From Microbacterium sp. EST19A (GTDB taxonomy: Bacteria; Actinomycetota; Actinomycetes; Actinomycetales; Microbacteriaceae), in the NCBI RefSeq assembly GCF_019969685.1, contig NZ_JAHXYZ010000002.1:1054001-1118000 (forward strand): a stretch of DNA of 64,000 nucleotides, given 5' to 3'. The notes beneath the pieces are model-generated. The model was not told the DNA's origin. It did not search any database and was given only the letters and a program-made list of their open reading frames with translations. The translations under genes were made by a program, and so were the position numbers. Positions within the stretch are counted from its first letter, which is position 1. Each line of letters starts with the position of its first letter. Of this stretch, positions 1 through 7,385 are shown in pieces.

Positions 1-75
1 CCCGCCGGTGACGTCTGCCGAAGCGGTGAAGGTGATGGCGGAGCCGGGTGTGAACTTGGGGAGGTAGTCAGGCAC
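1..75 (-). CDS. Phage capsid-cement-like protein, N-terminus only
   Basis: Only the first 25 codons lie in the window; the gene continues past the left edge. It starts with GTG and reads MPDYLPKFTPGSAITFTASA, followed by DVTGG. This opening (MPDYLP, then a proline-glycine turn and an ITxTASAxVTGG stretch) resembles the start of small head-decoration proteins (DUF2190-type cement proteins) that I know from actinophages; the match is from memory. The start overlaps the stop of the upstream gene by 8 nt, so the two are probably translated together. If correct, it shows that the element carries virion head genes. Confidence 0.45.
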   Translation of the reverse strand, partial: MPDYLPKFTPGSAITFTASADVTGG

Positions 76-364
76 GATCGCCTCCGAAGAACGCTTCGTA
101 GAGCGCCTCTTCCTCGGAAGAAGCAGCGGGTGCGGCGTCGGCGGAATCGTCGCCGAAGAACGCCTTGTAGAGCTCGTCCTCCGCGGCCTGCTGGCGCTGT
201 TCCGCCGTCGGCGTCGGGGCCTTCGCTCGGGGAGCGGGCGCTGCACTCGCGGCGCGCGTCGGAGCGGGCTGCGAGTCGTGAATCGTCGCCGAAAGGTAGG
301 GTGCCGGGCCGCTCTTGTCGCGGACTTCGAACGCGTGGGTGAAGGGGTTCCAGGTGGAAGCCAT
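68..364 (-). CDS. Phage-island protein with duplicated LYxAFFG motif
   Basis: The 98-residue product begins MASTWNPFTHAFEVRDKSG. The ATG is preceded by GGAGACATC, a usable ribosome binding site. An alanine/proline-rich middle is followed by an acidic tail carrying the same short motif twice, DELYKAFFGDD and EEALYEAFFGGD, with the second at the extreme C-terminus. I do not recognise a family. Its place just before a capsid-cement-like gene makes a head-assembly, scaffold or head-targeting role conceivable, but this is inference. Confidence 0.55.
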   Translation of the reverse strand: MASTWNPFTHAFEVRDKSGPAPYLSATIHDSQPAPTRAASAAPAPRAKAPTPTAEQRQQAAEDELYKAFFGDDSADAAPAASSEEEALYEAFFGGDRA

Positions 365-495
365 GATGTCTCCGATGGGAGGGGGACGCACGCCCGGCTG
401 ACTGCCGCTGGCGTGTTCTCCGGCCTGGAGAGGAATGGACTGTCGAAGAGGAAACTCCCGGTCTCGCACTCTTCCGTCGCTATCGATTCTACCGC

Positions 496-810
496 TCATG
501 CGCCGACATCCGAGGATCTCGGCTTCTGCCGCGCGCCGGCGAGCCCGGGATGCGCCGCGAGCAGCCGGTCGACTTCCTCCGCGAGCAGCGGCCACGACAG
601 CGCACCCGACTCGGAGACGACGTCACGGATGCTCACGTGCCGGTAGAAGTCTGCCGGGTCCGCGAAAGCTCTACGAAGCCACACGTTCAGCGGCACGAAG
701 TCATCCCCGACGACCATCGACCACAGGTCCCGGACTTGCTCCTCGGAACGTTGCGCCCTCACGCGAATTCTCTGGTTCTCGCGGACGAGCGAGCTCTCGC
801 TGCGGCTCAT
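496..810 (-). CDS. Hypothetical protein of integrated element
   Basis: This 104-residue protein starts MSRSESSLVRENQRIRVRAQ. The first 30 residues are charged and probably helical. The middle (VRDLWSMVVGDDFVPLNVWLRRAF) suggests a compact globular core. No membrane segment or catalytic motif is visible. It is on the same strand as the rest of the early genes and precedes the LYxAFFG gene after a 131-bp gap. I do not recognise the family. Confidence 0.5.
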   Translation of the reverse strand: MSRSESSLVRENQRIRVRAQRSEEQVRDLWSMVVGDDFVPLNVWLRRAFADPADFYRHVSIRDVVSESGALSWPLLAEEVDRLLAAHPGLAGARQKPRSSDVGA

Positions 811-1100
811 CGCGACCGCCCCGCGCGCCTCGAGAGATCACCTTGGGAACCGGCCACCACGAGCGCACCTACGGATCCGCCGGCCGGGTGACGGCGGCGA
901 CTATGCTGCCCACTGGTCATCATCAGCCTGCTTTCGCAACCGCCTACCGGGCGTGACCTCTCGGCGAGCGCTCCCAGGAGTTCTCCCCCCTCCGCCCCCC
1001 GCTGGGGGGAACGCCGAGCAGCAAGCTGCCCGGCGCGATTGATGCATGCACGGATGTTCTGAAGTTCGGCAGAGCGGCCAACGCGAGAGGTTCTTACTTC
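811..1100. other. Intergenic region before the repeats
   Basis: This stretch of about 290 bases has no convincing gene. A 38-codon reading frame on the minus strand (807-923) overlaps the next start as ATGA and could be a very small operon gene, but it has no recognisable composition or domain. A C6/G6 hairpin lies near 994-1010. Together with the adjacent repeats the region could hold a replication origin or promoter. Confidence 0.3.
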
Positions 1101-1179
1101 TGGCCTACCCAGTGGGCCATAACCGAATCCGGCGTTTGGCATACCCAGTGGGCCAAAGTATGGCCTACCCAGTGGGCCA
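1101..1179. repeat. Three iteron-like repeats, possible element origin
   Basis: The 19-bp unit TGGCCTACCCAGTGGGCCA occurs at 1101-1119 and 1161-1179, with a one-base variant (TGGCATACCC...) at 1137-1155. Start-to-start spacings are 36 and 24 bp. Each copy has outer TGGCC/GGCCA arms, so it is partly palindromic. The last copy contains the stop codon of the winged-helix gene. Directly repeated partial palindromes beside a DNA-binding gene are typical of replication iterons or autoregulatory operators. Confidence 0.6.
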
Positions 1180-1467
1180 TAACTCAGCTTCGAAACGGAC
1201 GAGATAGCGTGCCGAGTTGCCGCTGCCTTGGCTCCCCGGAGAGAGTTCCTGAATGATGCCCTTCGCGATGAGCGAGTGCACCGCCTTGTCGACCCCAGAG
1301 CGCTGCATGCCTGTCTCTTCGGCGATCGTGCGGCGAGCCGGGAAGGCGATGTCGTCGGCGTTCGCGTGGCTCCGGAGGCAGAGCAGAACGAGCGTTTCAC
1401 CTGGGGTCGTCGGGAGCCCTGAGAGCATCTTGCTCCGCAGCATCCGATCTGCTGTGATGCGGGCCAC
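1165..1467 (-). CDS. Winged-helix DNA-binding protein, replication or regulation
   Basis: The 100-residue product contains one winged-helix domain: TPGETLVLLCLRSHA forms the first helix, FPARRTIAEETGMQRSGVDK the helix-turn-helix, and HSLIAKGIIQEL with a glycine-rich turn the wing. The layout resembles N-terminal domains of phage and plasmid replication initiators. The start is GTG, with GAAGGAGG upstream inside the end of the preceding gene. The stop lies inside one of three iteron-like repeats. It could be a small initiator or a regulator that binds those repeats; the longer C-terminal domain of full initiators is missing. Confidence 0.6.
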   Translation of the reverse strand: MARITADRMLRSKMLSGLPTTPGETLVLLCLRSHANADDIAFPARRTIAEETGMQRSGVDKAVHSLIAKGIIQELSPGSQGSGNSARYLVRFEAELWPTG

Positions 1468-1470
1468 ACG

Positions 1471-1656
1471 TCACACACCTCCTTCACGCTCACGGAGCGC
1501 TTCGTCGACTGTCGATGGGCGCCGAAGCTCCCGAGGTCGCACGGTCGAAGCTTCGAGGAGGCGCAGCGCAACGTGCCGCGCCTCCGCTCGGGTCATCGGG
1601 CCGTCATGACGCACCGAGATGCCAGACGCCTCGACGATGACCGTCGGCTTAGCCAT
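1471..1656 (-). CDS. Small hypothetical protein of integrated element
   Basis: This 61-residue protein begins MAKPTVIVEASGISVRHDGP and continues with a basic helix, TRAEARHVALRLLEAS. No family is recognised. Its ATG overlaps the end of the upstream CxxC gene (ATGGCTAA), a sign of translational coupling. Its own 3' end holds the ribosome binding site of the winged-helix gene. Confidence 0.5.
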   Translation of the reverse strand: MAKPTVIVEASGISVRHDGPMTRAEARHVALRLLEASTVRPRELRRPSTVDEALREREGGV

Positions 1657-2008
1657 CGGACGCCTCCGGAACGGTCGCCCTGCGCACGATCAACGCGTCA
1701 CGGCCGGTACCGGGTCCTCCAGGCGCCCGGAACGCTGGGACCGCTGAAATCGGCCACGAATCGGACTTTGACGCACCGCCCAAGACGGTGCGCCACCCGT
1801 TGGGCTTCGGCTGCGGCAACATCGCGACGACGAGTGCACACGCCTCGCACGGAGGCCGCGCGGCATCGAAGCCGCCCGTGTGCTCCTGGTGTGCCCACGC
1901 CAGCTGCGCCGCACACCGAAAGCAGAGCCCGAACGTGAGAGCATTCGCGACGACGCGATCCCACGACTGAGCCTGCGCCGGGGACTCCGGCGGCACCCGC
2001 ACGCTCAC
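1649..2008 (-). CDS. Hypothetical protein with two CxxC pairs
   Basis: This 119-residue protein has CFRCAAQLAWAH near residue 29 and CEACALVVAML near residue 54. The two CxxC knuckles could bind one zinc ion. The C-terminal half is proline/glycine-rich. The start is GTG, overlapping the stop of the 279-residue gene as GTGA. Such small zinc proteins are common in early regions of actinophages, but I cannot assign a function. Confidence 0.55.
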   Translation of the reverse strand: MSVRVPPESPAQAQSWDRVVANALTFGLCFRCAAQLAWAHQEHTGGFDAARPPCEACALVVAMLPQPKPNGWRTVLGGASKSDSWPISAVPAFRAPGGPGTGRDALIVRRATVPEASDG

Positions 2009-2844
2009 GACTGCACCTTCCGCACCATCGGGATCGCCTTCATGAGCGCATCGACGAGCTCAAGCATGTCGTCCACCGTGACCATGTCACTGACGCTGCC
2101 AACACGAACCGAGACCTCCGGTCCAGCCTCACTGAGCTTCACCCGCTCATCCGAGAACGTAGCCGCCCAGCTGACGGCCACCGGACCAATCTCCGCTTCA
2201 TAGATGATGCCGAGGTCATCATCCGACTGATAGTCCCAGACGTCCCACGAGGCGAATCCGGCCGGCGCGGCCGCGTCGACGGCGGTGAGGTGTGTCGCGA
2301 TCCAGGCGGTCTTGCCCGCCTCACGGCGGCGCTGCAGTTCATCGAGAGTGACGAATTCGACCAAGCGCTCACCGGCGGTCTCATACTCGCGGTAGGCGAA
2401 GAACTCCCCAGCGCTGATCGCGAGAACATCGCCGACCCGAATCCCACCATTGGGCGTGCTTCGCCAGGATCGACGATCGCGCGCCGAGACGCTGCCGAGA
2501 TGCTGAGCCCAATAGGACTCGTCCGGCGTCACCTCTCGACCATGCGTGTCGAAGCACCGGACCATCGTGGTCTTCAGCTTGCCGGCGACATCGGAAGCGG
2601 GCACCGAGCACGACTGCACGGGCTCGAGGTAGAGGGCCTCGTCGGGGCAGAACTCTACGACGTGCGGCGTGCCGACGTCGATTGCCTCGAGCGCTTCGAT
2701 GACCTCGCGGGCGAGAGACTCGCGGGTGTCAGTGGGATCTGCGATGATGTCCACGTTCGGGTTCTCCTCTGGGATGGGGACGGAAACGATCTCGGCCTCA
2801 GTCGCTGCTCCAACAGCGCTGGGGCCTTTTTTCTGCGCGGCCAC
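2005..2844 (-). CDS. Hypothetical acidic protein of integrated element
   Basis: The 279-residue product begins MAAQKKGPSAVGAATEAEIV and is strongly acidic. A block near residues 95-120 (VRCFDTHGREVTPDESYWAQ) and the segment FASWDVWDYQSDDDLGIIYE look like folded beta-rich regions. There is no signal peptide, membrane segment or catalytic motif that I recognise. It is the first sizeable gene after the excisionase-like gene and is coupled to the next gene by a 4-bp overlap. Confidence 0.5.
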   Translation of the reverse strand: MAAQKKGPSAVGAATEAEIVSVPIPEENPNVDIIADPTDTRESLAREVIEALEAIDVGTPHVVEFCPDEALYLEPVQSCSVPASDVAGKLKTTMVRCFDTHGREVTPDESYWAQHLGSVSARDRRSWRSTPNGGIRVGDVLAISAGEFFAYREYETAGERLVEFVTLDELQRRREAGKTAWIATHLTAVDAAAPAGFASWDVWDYQSDDDLGIIYEAEIGPVAVSWAATFSDERVKLSEAGPEVSVRVGSVSDMVTVDDMLELVDALMKAIPMVRKVQS

Positions 2845-2846
2845 GA

Positions 2847-3071
2847 TCAGACCGTCTGCGACGTGCTCGCTGCGATCCAGGCGAGGACGTCCTCGCGCCG
2901 ATAGCGCACGACTCCCCCGAGCTTGGTCACCTTGGGTCCCACACCCTCAGCGGCCCATCGGGCGAGCGTTGGCACGGACGTCTGCGTGTACAACGCCACC
3001 TGCTGCCTTGTCGCGAGTTCCGGCAGAGCCTCGTTCGTGATGGTCACTTCATCTCCCTTGATCAGAAACAT
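2847..3071 (-). CDS. xis: Excisionase / AlpA-type helix-turn-helix protein
   Basis: The protein has the MerR-like excisionase fold: LATRQQVALYTQTSVPTLARW is the helix-turn-helix and VTKLGGVVRYRREDVLAWIA the wing and last helix. Such proteins bend DNA at att sites and favour excision by tyrosine integrases. It is divergent from the repressor and integrase, as in many temperate elements. The ATG at 3071 is possible, but the GTG at 3047 has a better site (AAGGGAGATGAA), giving a 66-residue protein that starts at TITNEALPEL. Confidence 0.7.
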   Translation of the reverse strand: MFLIKGDEVTITNEALPELATRQQVALYTQTSVPTLARWAAEGVGPKVTKLGGVVRYRREDVLAWIAASTSQTV

Positions 3072-3087
3072 CGCATCCCCTGCGAAT

Positions 3088-3115
3088 AATCTGATGTTAC
3101 ATGACCTATCAGATT
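3088..3115. promoter_or_regulatory. Candidate repressor operator of element 1
   Basis: A perfect inverted repeat AATCTGAT-N12-ATCAGATT lies between the divergent excisionase-like and repressor genes. It covers the place expected for both promoters, so the adjacent XRE repressor is the likely ligand. Confidence 0.55.
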
Positions 3116-3142
3116 TGTCTAGAGGGGCGCAGAAAACCTTGT

Positions 3143-3148
3143 TACGCT
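3143..3148 (+). promoter_or_regulatory. -10 box of repressor, leaderless start
   Basis: TACGCT ends 6 nt before the GTG at 3155, so the transcript would begin at the start codon. This supports 3155 over an upstream in-frame codon at 3101, which lies inside the operator. Confidence 0.45.
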
Positions 3149-3154
3149 CGCGGG

Positions 3155-3736
3155 GTGGCGCAATCAGACAGGAACATCGGCCAGAACCTCCAAGAGCTCC
3201 GTGGAGACATGTCTCAGGCAGCCCTAGCGGCCGCCATGAAAGAGCGAGGGTGGAAGTGGTCGCAGCCGACCGTCGCGGCGATCGAGAAGGGCGAGAGGTC
3301 CCTGAAGCTCGCCGAAGCCGTCGACCTCCTCGACGTGTTGGGTCTTGAGGATCTCGAGAGCCTGATACTCCGCCCTCTTCACGAGGTGGGTTCGATCATG
3401 CTCACCCGTATGGTGAAGGCGAAGGCCGAACTGAAGGCTGCGACCGACGCATTCTGGAGCGCGCAGCTCGGTCTCGTCGACATTGCCGACGCGATGAACG
3501 TCGAGGGCGAGGACTTCCCGGGCAGTGCCGAGTTCTGGATGGAAGCCATCACTCTCGATCCGGTCGAGGTGGTTCGGGAAGTCGCACCCTTCGTGCCCAT
3601 GAGACCCGAGATGATCGAGCAATTGGCGGACTGGAGGAACCAGCACGTCTGGGCGTACGCGCTCGCGACCGGTCCATACGGCAAGGCAAGTCCCAGAGCG
3701 GGTGATGATGGCGCGCCCGCGGACACCGCTGAGTAG
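3155..3736 (+). CDS. XRE-family repressor of element 1
   Basis: From the GTG at 3155 the product has 193 residues. An N-terminal lambda-repressor-type helix-turn-helix covers about residues 9-60 (IGQNLQELRGDMSQAALAAA, then WSQPTVAAIEKGERSLK). The remainder is helical, without a recognisable protease or metal-binding motif, so it is not a LexA-like self-cleaving repressor as far as I can see. It overlaps the integrase start, suggesting one transcript, and diverges from the excisionase-like gene across a dyad operator. Role: lysogenic control of the element (inference from family and position). Confidence 0.7.
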   Translation: MAQSDRNIGQNLQELRGDMSQAALAAAMKERGWKWSQPTVAAIEKGERSLKLAEAVDLLDVLGLEDLESLILRPLHEVGSIMLTRMVKAKAELKAATDAFWSAQLGLVDIADAMNVEGEDFPGSAEFWMEAITLDPVEVVREVAPFVPMRPEMIEQLADWRNQHVWAYALATGPYGKASPRAGDDGAPADTAE

Positions 3737-4841
3737 TTACGGCACCATTCACACTTCTGAGCTCTCCCCGGGCCGGTGGCGTGCACGTACCCGGTACCGC
3801 TTCGACGACGGGAAACTACGACAGGTCGAACGAATCGCGGCCAGCGAGGCCAAGGCCACGGCCTCTCTGAAGCGTGCGCTGACGACTATCCAGGCGTCGA
3901 CGGCGACGGAGGTGAAGCGCGAGACGCTCATCCGCGATCTCGGCGAGCGCTACCTCGCGGCCAAGGCGGGCCGGGCGCCGCGCACTGTCGAGACGTACGA
4001 GCGCGCCGTGCGGAAGATCATCATCCCCCGCATCGGGGATCTCACCGTCTCCGAGGCCACCGCGGACCGCCTGCAGCGCTTCATCGACGCGATCGCGACC
4101 GAGGTCGGGGTCGGCACCGCGAAGACCGTCCGCTCGGTCCTTTCCGGAATGATGGGGCTCGCCGCGCGCGCCGATGCGGTGCGCCACAATCCCGTGCGGG
4201 AGCTCGCACCGCTCGAGCAGAAGGCGACGGGCGCGACCCCAATCCCCCTCGCCGAGCTCGCCGGCATCCTCGCGAAGCTGCGGAGCGACTCGCGCGCCCA
4301 CGACCTCGACCTCGTCGACCTGGTCGAGTTCGTCGCCGGCACCGGCGTGCGCATCAGCGAGGCGTGCGGGCTCGCATGGGACGATGTCGACCTCGGCGCC
4401 GGCACGGCTACGATCCGTGCGAACGCCGTACGTGCAACCGGTCACGGCGTCATCCGGCAACAGCACACCAAGACCGACGCTGGGACACGTCGAATCCGCC
4501 TCCCAGGGGGTGTTCTCGGCATCCTGGGCGACAGGAGGGTCCGGGGCGGCCCCAACCCGCACGGCCTCGTCTTCCCCACAGTGCTCGGGAACCTCCGCGA
4601 CCCGCGGAACACCGCGCGCGACTGGGCGCAGGCCCGCACCCGTCTTGGCATCGAGGACTACAGCTTCCACAGCTTCAGGAAGACGGTCGCCACGGCACTC
4701 GATCAGGCTGGCCTCACCGCTCGCGACATTGCGGAGTACCTCGGCCACGCGGATCCTTCGCTGACGATGGGCACCTACATGTCGAAGACCGTGGGCGGCA
4801 CCCGCGCCGCCGACGCGCTCGACGCGGTGCTCGGCATCTGA
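3702..4841 (+). CDS. int: Tyrosine integrase of element 1
   Basis: The 379-residue site-specific recombinase has an N-terminal arm-type DNA-binding part, a SAM-like core-binding domain (about residues 70-160; DLGERYLAAKAGRAPRTVET) and a catalytic domain. Visible active-site elements are Arg in GTGVRISEACGL (about 217), HSFRKT (about 322), GHADPS (about 348) and Tyr in GTYMSK (about 359). Alternative starts lie at 3702 (GTG), 3705 and 3708. The gene points at tRNA-Met, whose 3' end lies 80 bp downstream, so this tRNA is the probable attachment site. The other end of the element is outside the window. Confidence 0.9.
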   Translation: MMMARPRTPLSSYGTIHTSELSPGRWRARTRYRFDDGKLRQVERIAASEAKATASLKRALTTIQASTATEVKRETLIRDLGERYLAAKAGRAPRTVETYERAVRKIIIPRIGDLTVSEATADRLQRFIDAIATEVGVGTAKTVRSVLSGMMGLAARADAVRHNPVRELAPLEQKATGATPIPLAELAGILAKLRSDSRAHDLDLVDLVEFVAGTGVRISEACGLAWDDVDLGAGTATIRANAVRATGHGVIRQQHTKTDAGTRRIRLPGGVLGILGDRRVRGGPNPHGLVFPTVLGNLRDPRNTARDWAQARTRLGIEDYSFHSFRKTVATALDQAGLTARDIAEYLGHADPSLTMGTYMSKTVGGTRAADALDAVLGI

Positions 4842-4884
4842 ATCTGCGGAGTTTGTGCGGGATGGGCTGACCCAGAATGCAGAA

Positions 4885-4906
4885 AGCCCCGGACGAATCC
4901 GGGGCT
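4885..4906 (-). terminator. Terminator after tRNA-Met
   Basis: AGCCCCGGA-CGAA-TCCGGGGCT is a perfect 9-bp stem; on the minus strand it is followed by TTTCT. It terminates the tRNA transcript. In this position, between int and the tRNA 3' end, it may have been brought in by the element. Confidence 0.75.
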
Positions 4907-4921
4907 GAACTGGTGTTTCTG

Positions 4922-4995
4922 TAGCAGGAGCGGGGCTTGAACCCGCGACCTCACGATTATGAGTCGTGCGCTCTAACCAGCTGAGCTACCCTGCC
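4922..4995 (-). tRNA. tRNA-Met (CAT), elongator type
   Basis: The full cloverleaf can be read on the minus strand. The acceptor stem is GGCAGGG/TCCTGCT and the anticodon stem CACGA/TCGTG has loop CTCATAA (anticodon CAT). The T-arm is GCGGG-TTCAAGC-CCCGC. CCA is not encoded. The sequence resembles actinobacterial elongator tRNA-Met; a tRNA-Ile(CAT) identity is less likely but cannot be excluded by eye. Its 3' end faces the integrase of element 1. Confidence 0.9.
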
Positions 4996-5031
4996 GCGAG
5001 GCATCCGTCCGCGTGTGAGAAGAATGCTGCG

Positions 5032-5103
5032 AGCCCCGAGTCAGGATTGAACTGACGACCCCTTCCTTACCATGGAAGTGCTCTGCCACTGAGCTATCGG
5101 GGC
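5032..5103 (-). tRNA. tRNA-Thr (GGT)
   Basis: Minus-strand cloverleaf: acceptor GCCCCGA/TCGGGGC, anticodon stem CTTCC/GGAAG with loop ATGGTAA (anticodon GGT), T-arm GTCAG-TTCAATC-CTGAC. It lies 36 bp upstream of tRNA-Met on the same strand, so both are probably one transcript. Confidence 0.93.
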
Positions 5104-5172
5104 GTGCTGCCCCTCTCGGGGCAACCACACGAGAATACCATCACAGTGGCGTCCTCATGAAATCAAGGCGGG

Positions 5173-6522
5173 TCAGTATGAGTACCGGCCTGCGTTCTCG
5201 CGGAGCCACGGCAGCGGATCGATCGTCGATCCGTTGACGATGAGCTCGAAGTGCATGTGAGCACCGTAGGACCGGCCGGTGTTGCCGGTCTTGCCGACGA
5301 TCTGGCCGACCTTCACGGTCTGTCCCTGCGTGACCTGGAGCGACCCGTACTGCATGTGCGAGTAGTGGCTGGTGATGACGCTGCCGTCGATGACGTGATC
5401 GATGTAGACGGTCACACCGTAGGCGCCGCCCTGCTCGGTCGCGATGCGCACGGTGCCGTCGGCGATGGCCTGGACGGGGGCGCCGTTGCCGGGGACGAAG
5501 TCGATGCCCTCGTGGAGGCGGCCGCTGCGCATGCCGTAGCCGTAGCTCATGCCGACACCGACCATGAAGGGCCATTGGATCGCCGCTTCGGGGTCGTTGG
5601 TGAAGACCTCGTTGGAGTAGTTGATGCCCTGCTCGGCAGCGACCTGGACGAGCGAGATGGTGCTGAAGTCATCCGCGCGAGCCAGCGACTCGTTCTCGAC
5701 GCCGGACGGAGCCACGAAGGCCTGGATCTCGTCTTTCGCCGTGCCGTCGGCGGTCGCAGCGGATGCCGTGACGAGTGACGTCGCCGAGATCGGCGAGCCT
5801 CCCTGAACGGCGGCGACCGCTTCGGCCGGCAGCGTCATCGAGACGGCCAGCAGTCCGGCGAGGCTCATGACGCCGACGGTCGCACCGACAGCGAGCAGCT
5901 TGCGGGCGTTGCGCGGGCGGCGGGTAGCGACGTGCGAGGAAGGACCTGCGGCGTCGGCCGCGATCGTCTCTTCGACGTCGGGCTGGTCGGCGGTCGCCTC
6001 AGCGTCCGCGGATGCCGTCGGCACGGGGCCGGTGGTGCGGAAGGCTCGCGAGGCCCGCTCGAAGGCGTCCTCATCGGTGGCGTCTTCTGCAGGAGCGTGT
6101 GCGGCGGCCGGCATCTCGAAGGCTTCCGGTGCGACGACGGTCTCAGGCTCATCGACGGGCTCGGAGACCTCGATGAGCTCTTCGACCTTGTCGGTCTCGA
6201 GCGATGCGTCGTCAGCATCCGAAGCGAGGTTCTCGGCGGGCGCATCGTCGACGGGGGCGAGCGGTGCGTCATCGATCGGAGTTTCGACGGTGTGTCGCTG
6301 GCGTGCGGCGCGTCGGGAAAGCGGGGCGACAGCGGCGAGGGCGAGAGTTGCCTCAGCTGCTGCGACAGACTCCGTCGGTCCCGCCGCGGGGGCCTCAGAG
6401 GCCGCAGTGCGGAGTCGGCTGGTCCGGCGCGTGGGCGCAGAGGCAGCCTGGGGATTCTCGAAGGGCAAAGCGTAATTCTCTCGGTCGTGCGTCAAGCGCG
6501 GGGGCGCGAAATCAAGATTCAC
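5173..6522 (-). CDS. M23 family metallopeptidase, membrane-anchored
   Basis: The 449-residue protein has a long cytoplasmic acidic, Ala/Glu-rich N-terminus (about 1-200), one membrane helix (LLAVGATVGVMSLAGLLAVS, about 203-228) and a C-terminal LytM/M23 domain (about 320-445). The zinc ligands are visible in LHEGIDF (about 337) and HMHFEL (about 422). M23 enzymes cleave peptide bonds in peptidoglycan cross-links or stem peptides, so the role is wall turnover or division. The start is GTG with GAAGG just upstream; starts further in are possible because the N-terminus is of low complexity. No partner gene is adjacent. Confidence 0.85.
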   Translation of the reverse strand: MNLDFAPPRLTHDRENYALPFENPQAASAPTRRTSRLRTAASEAPAAGPTESVAAAEATLALAAVAPLSRRAARQRHTVETPIDDAPLAPVDDAPAENLASDADDASLETDKVEELIEVSEPVDEPETVVAPEAFEMPAAAHAPAEDATDEDAFERASRAFRTTGPVPTASADAEATADQPDVEETIAADAAGPSSHVATRRPRNARKLLAVGATVGVMSLAGLLAVSMTLPAEAVAAVQGGSPISATSLVTASAATADGTAKDEIQAFVAPSGVENESLARADDFSTISLVQVAAEQGINYSNEVFTNDPEAAIQWPFMVGVGMSYGYGMRSGRLHEGIDFVPGNGAPVQAIADGTVRIATEQGGAYGVTVYIDHVIDGSVITSHYSHMQYGSLQVTQGQTVKVGQIVGKTGNTGRSYGAHMHFELIVNGSTIDPLPWLRENAGRYSY

Positions 6523-6590
6523 CTTCGGGTGGTGAAAGTAACGATCGCATAAAACCCTACCTGCATCCGCCTGAGAATGCCATGAACGGG

Positions 6591-7385
6591 TCAGCGTTTC
6601 TCACCCAGGAGCGCGAGGAGCTGGGCATGCACCTCGGGGCCTCCCGAGATCAACATGGGCCGCGCCGAATCGACGTCGTGGCGCGAGACCAGGCCGCCGG
6701 CTTCTTCGACGAGGAGCGCTCCTGCGGCGAAGTCCCACGGTTTCAGGCCTCGTTCGAAGTAGCCGTCGAGGCGCCCCGCCGCGACGTAGGCGAGGTCGAG
6801 CGCGGCGGATCCTGATCGACGGAGATCCCGCGCGATCGGCATGACCAGGCGCACGGTCGCAAGGTCGCCGTCATGCGTCGCCGGGTCGTAGCCGAACCCG
6901 GTCGCGAGGAGCGCGCCGGCCGAGGTGTCGGTGGTCACCGCGAGACGCGTCTCCCCCGCCCAGGCTCCGTGACCGCGGGCGGCGGTGAAGAGCTCCCCGA
7001 GCGCCGGCGCGTTCACTGCGGCGGCGAGCGCCTCCCACGATTCCGGGTCGGCCGACCCGCGCACGGCGGCGATGCTCACGTTGTACGCCGGCATCCCGTA
7101 CGCGTAGTTCACCGTTCCGTCGATCGGATCGACGACCCACGTGATGCCGCTGCTGCCGCTGCCCGCGCCCGACTCCTCACCGAGGAACCCGTCGTCGGGC
7201 CGAGCGGCGTCGATCCTCGCGCGGATGAGCGCCTCGACCTCACGATCCGCCTCGGTGACGATGTCGGCGATCGTCGACTTGGTCGCAGCGAGGTGAACCC
7301 CGTCGCGACGGGGTCGCAGGGCGAGCTCGCCGGCCTCTCGCGCGATCTCGGTCGCGAGCTCTCCCAGCTCCTGCTCGAGGGTCAC
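6591..7385 (-). CDS. suhB: Inositol monophosphatase family protein
   Basis: The 264-residue protein carries the IMPase motifs: FLGEES (about 67-72, metal site), WVVDPIDGTVNYAYG (about 82-96, the DPxDGT metal-binding signature) and a C-terminal KPWDFAAGALLVEEAGG. Family members dephosphorylate myo-inositol-1-phosphate, histidinol phosphate or related sugars using Mg2+. In actinobacteria inositol feeds phosphatidylinositol and mycothiol synthesis. The start overlaps the end of the upstream membrane protein gene by 4 bp. The exact substrate cannot be decided from sequence. Confidence 0.85.
   Translation of the reverse strand: MTLEQELGELATEIAREAGELALRPRRDGVHLAATKSTIADIVTEADREVEALIRARIDAARPDDGFLGEESGAGSGSSGITWVVDPIDGTVNYAYGMPAYNVSIAAVRGSADPESWEALAAAVNAPALGELFTAARGHGAWAGETRLAVTTDTSAGALLATGFGYDPATHDGDLATVRLVMPIARDLRRSGSAALDLAYVAAGRLDGYFERGLKPWDFAAGALLVEEAGGLVSRHDVDSARPMLISGGPEVHAQLLALLGEKR

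Noticed and set aside
807..1571. Long minus-strand frame of 254 codons across the iterons with repeated YGPLGRP peptides
   Set aside because: It overlaps the better supported winged-helix gene in another frame, is rich in Arg/Ser, and its peptide repeat simply reflects the DNA iterons.
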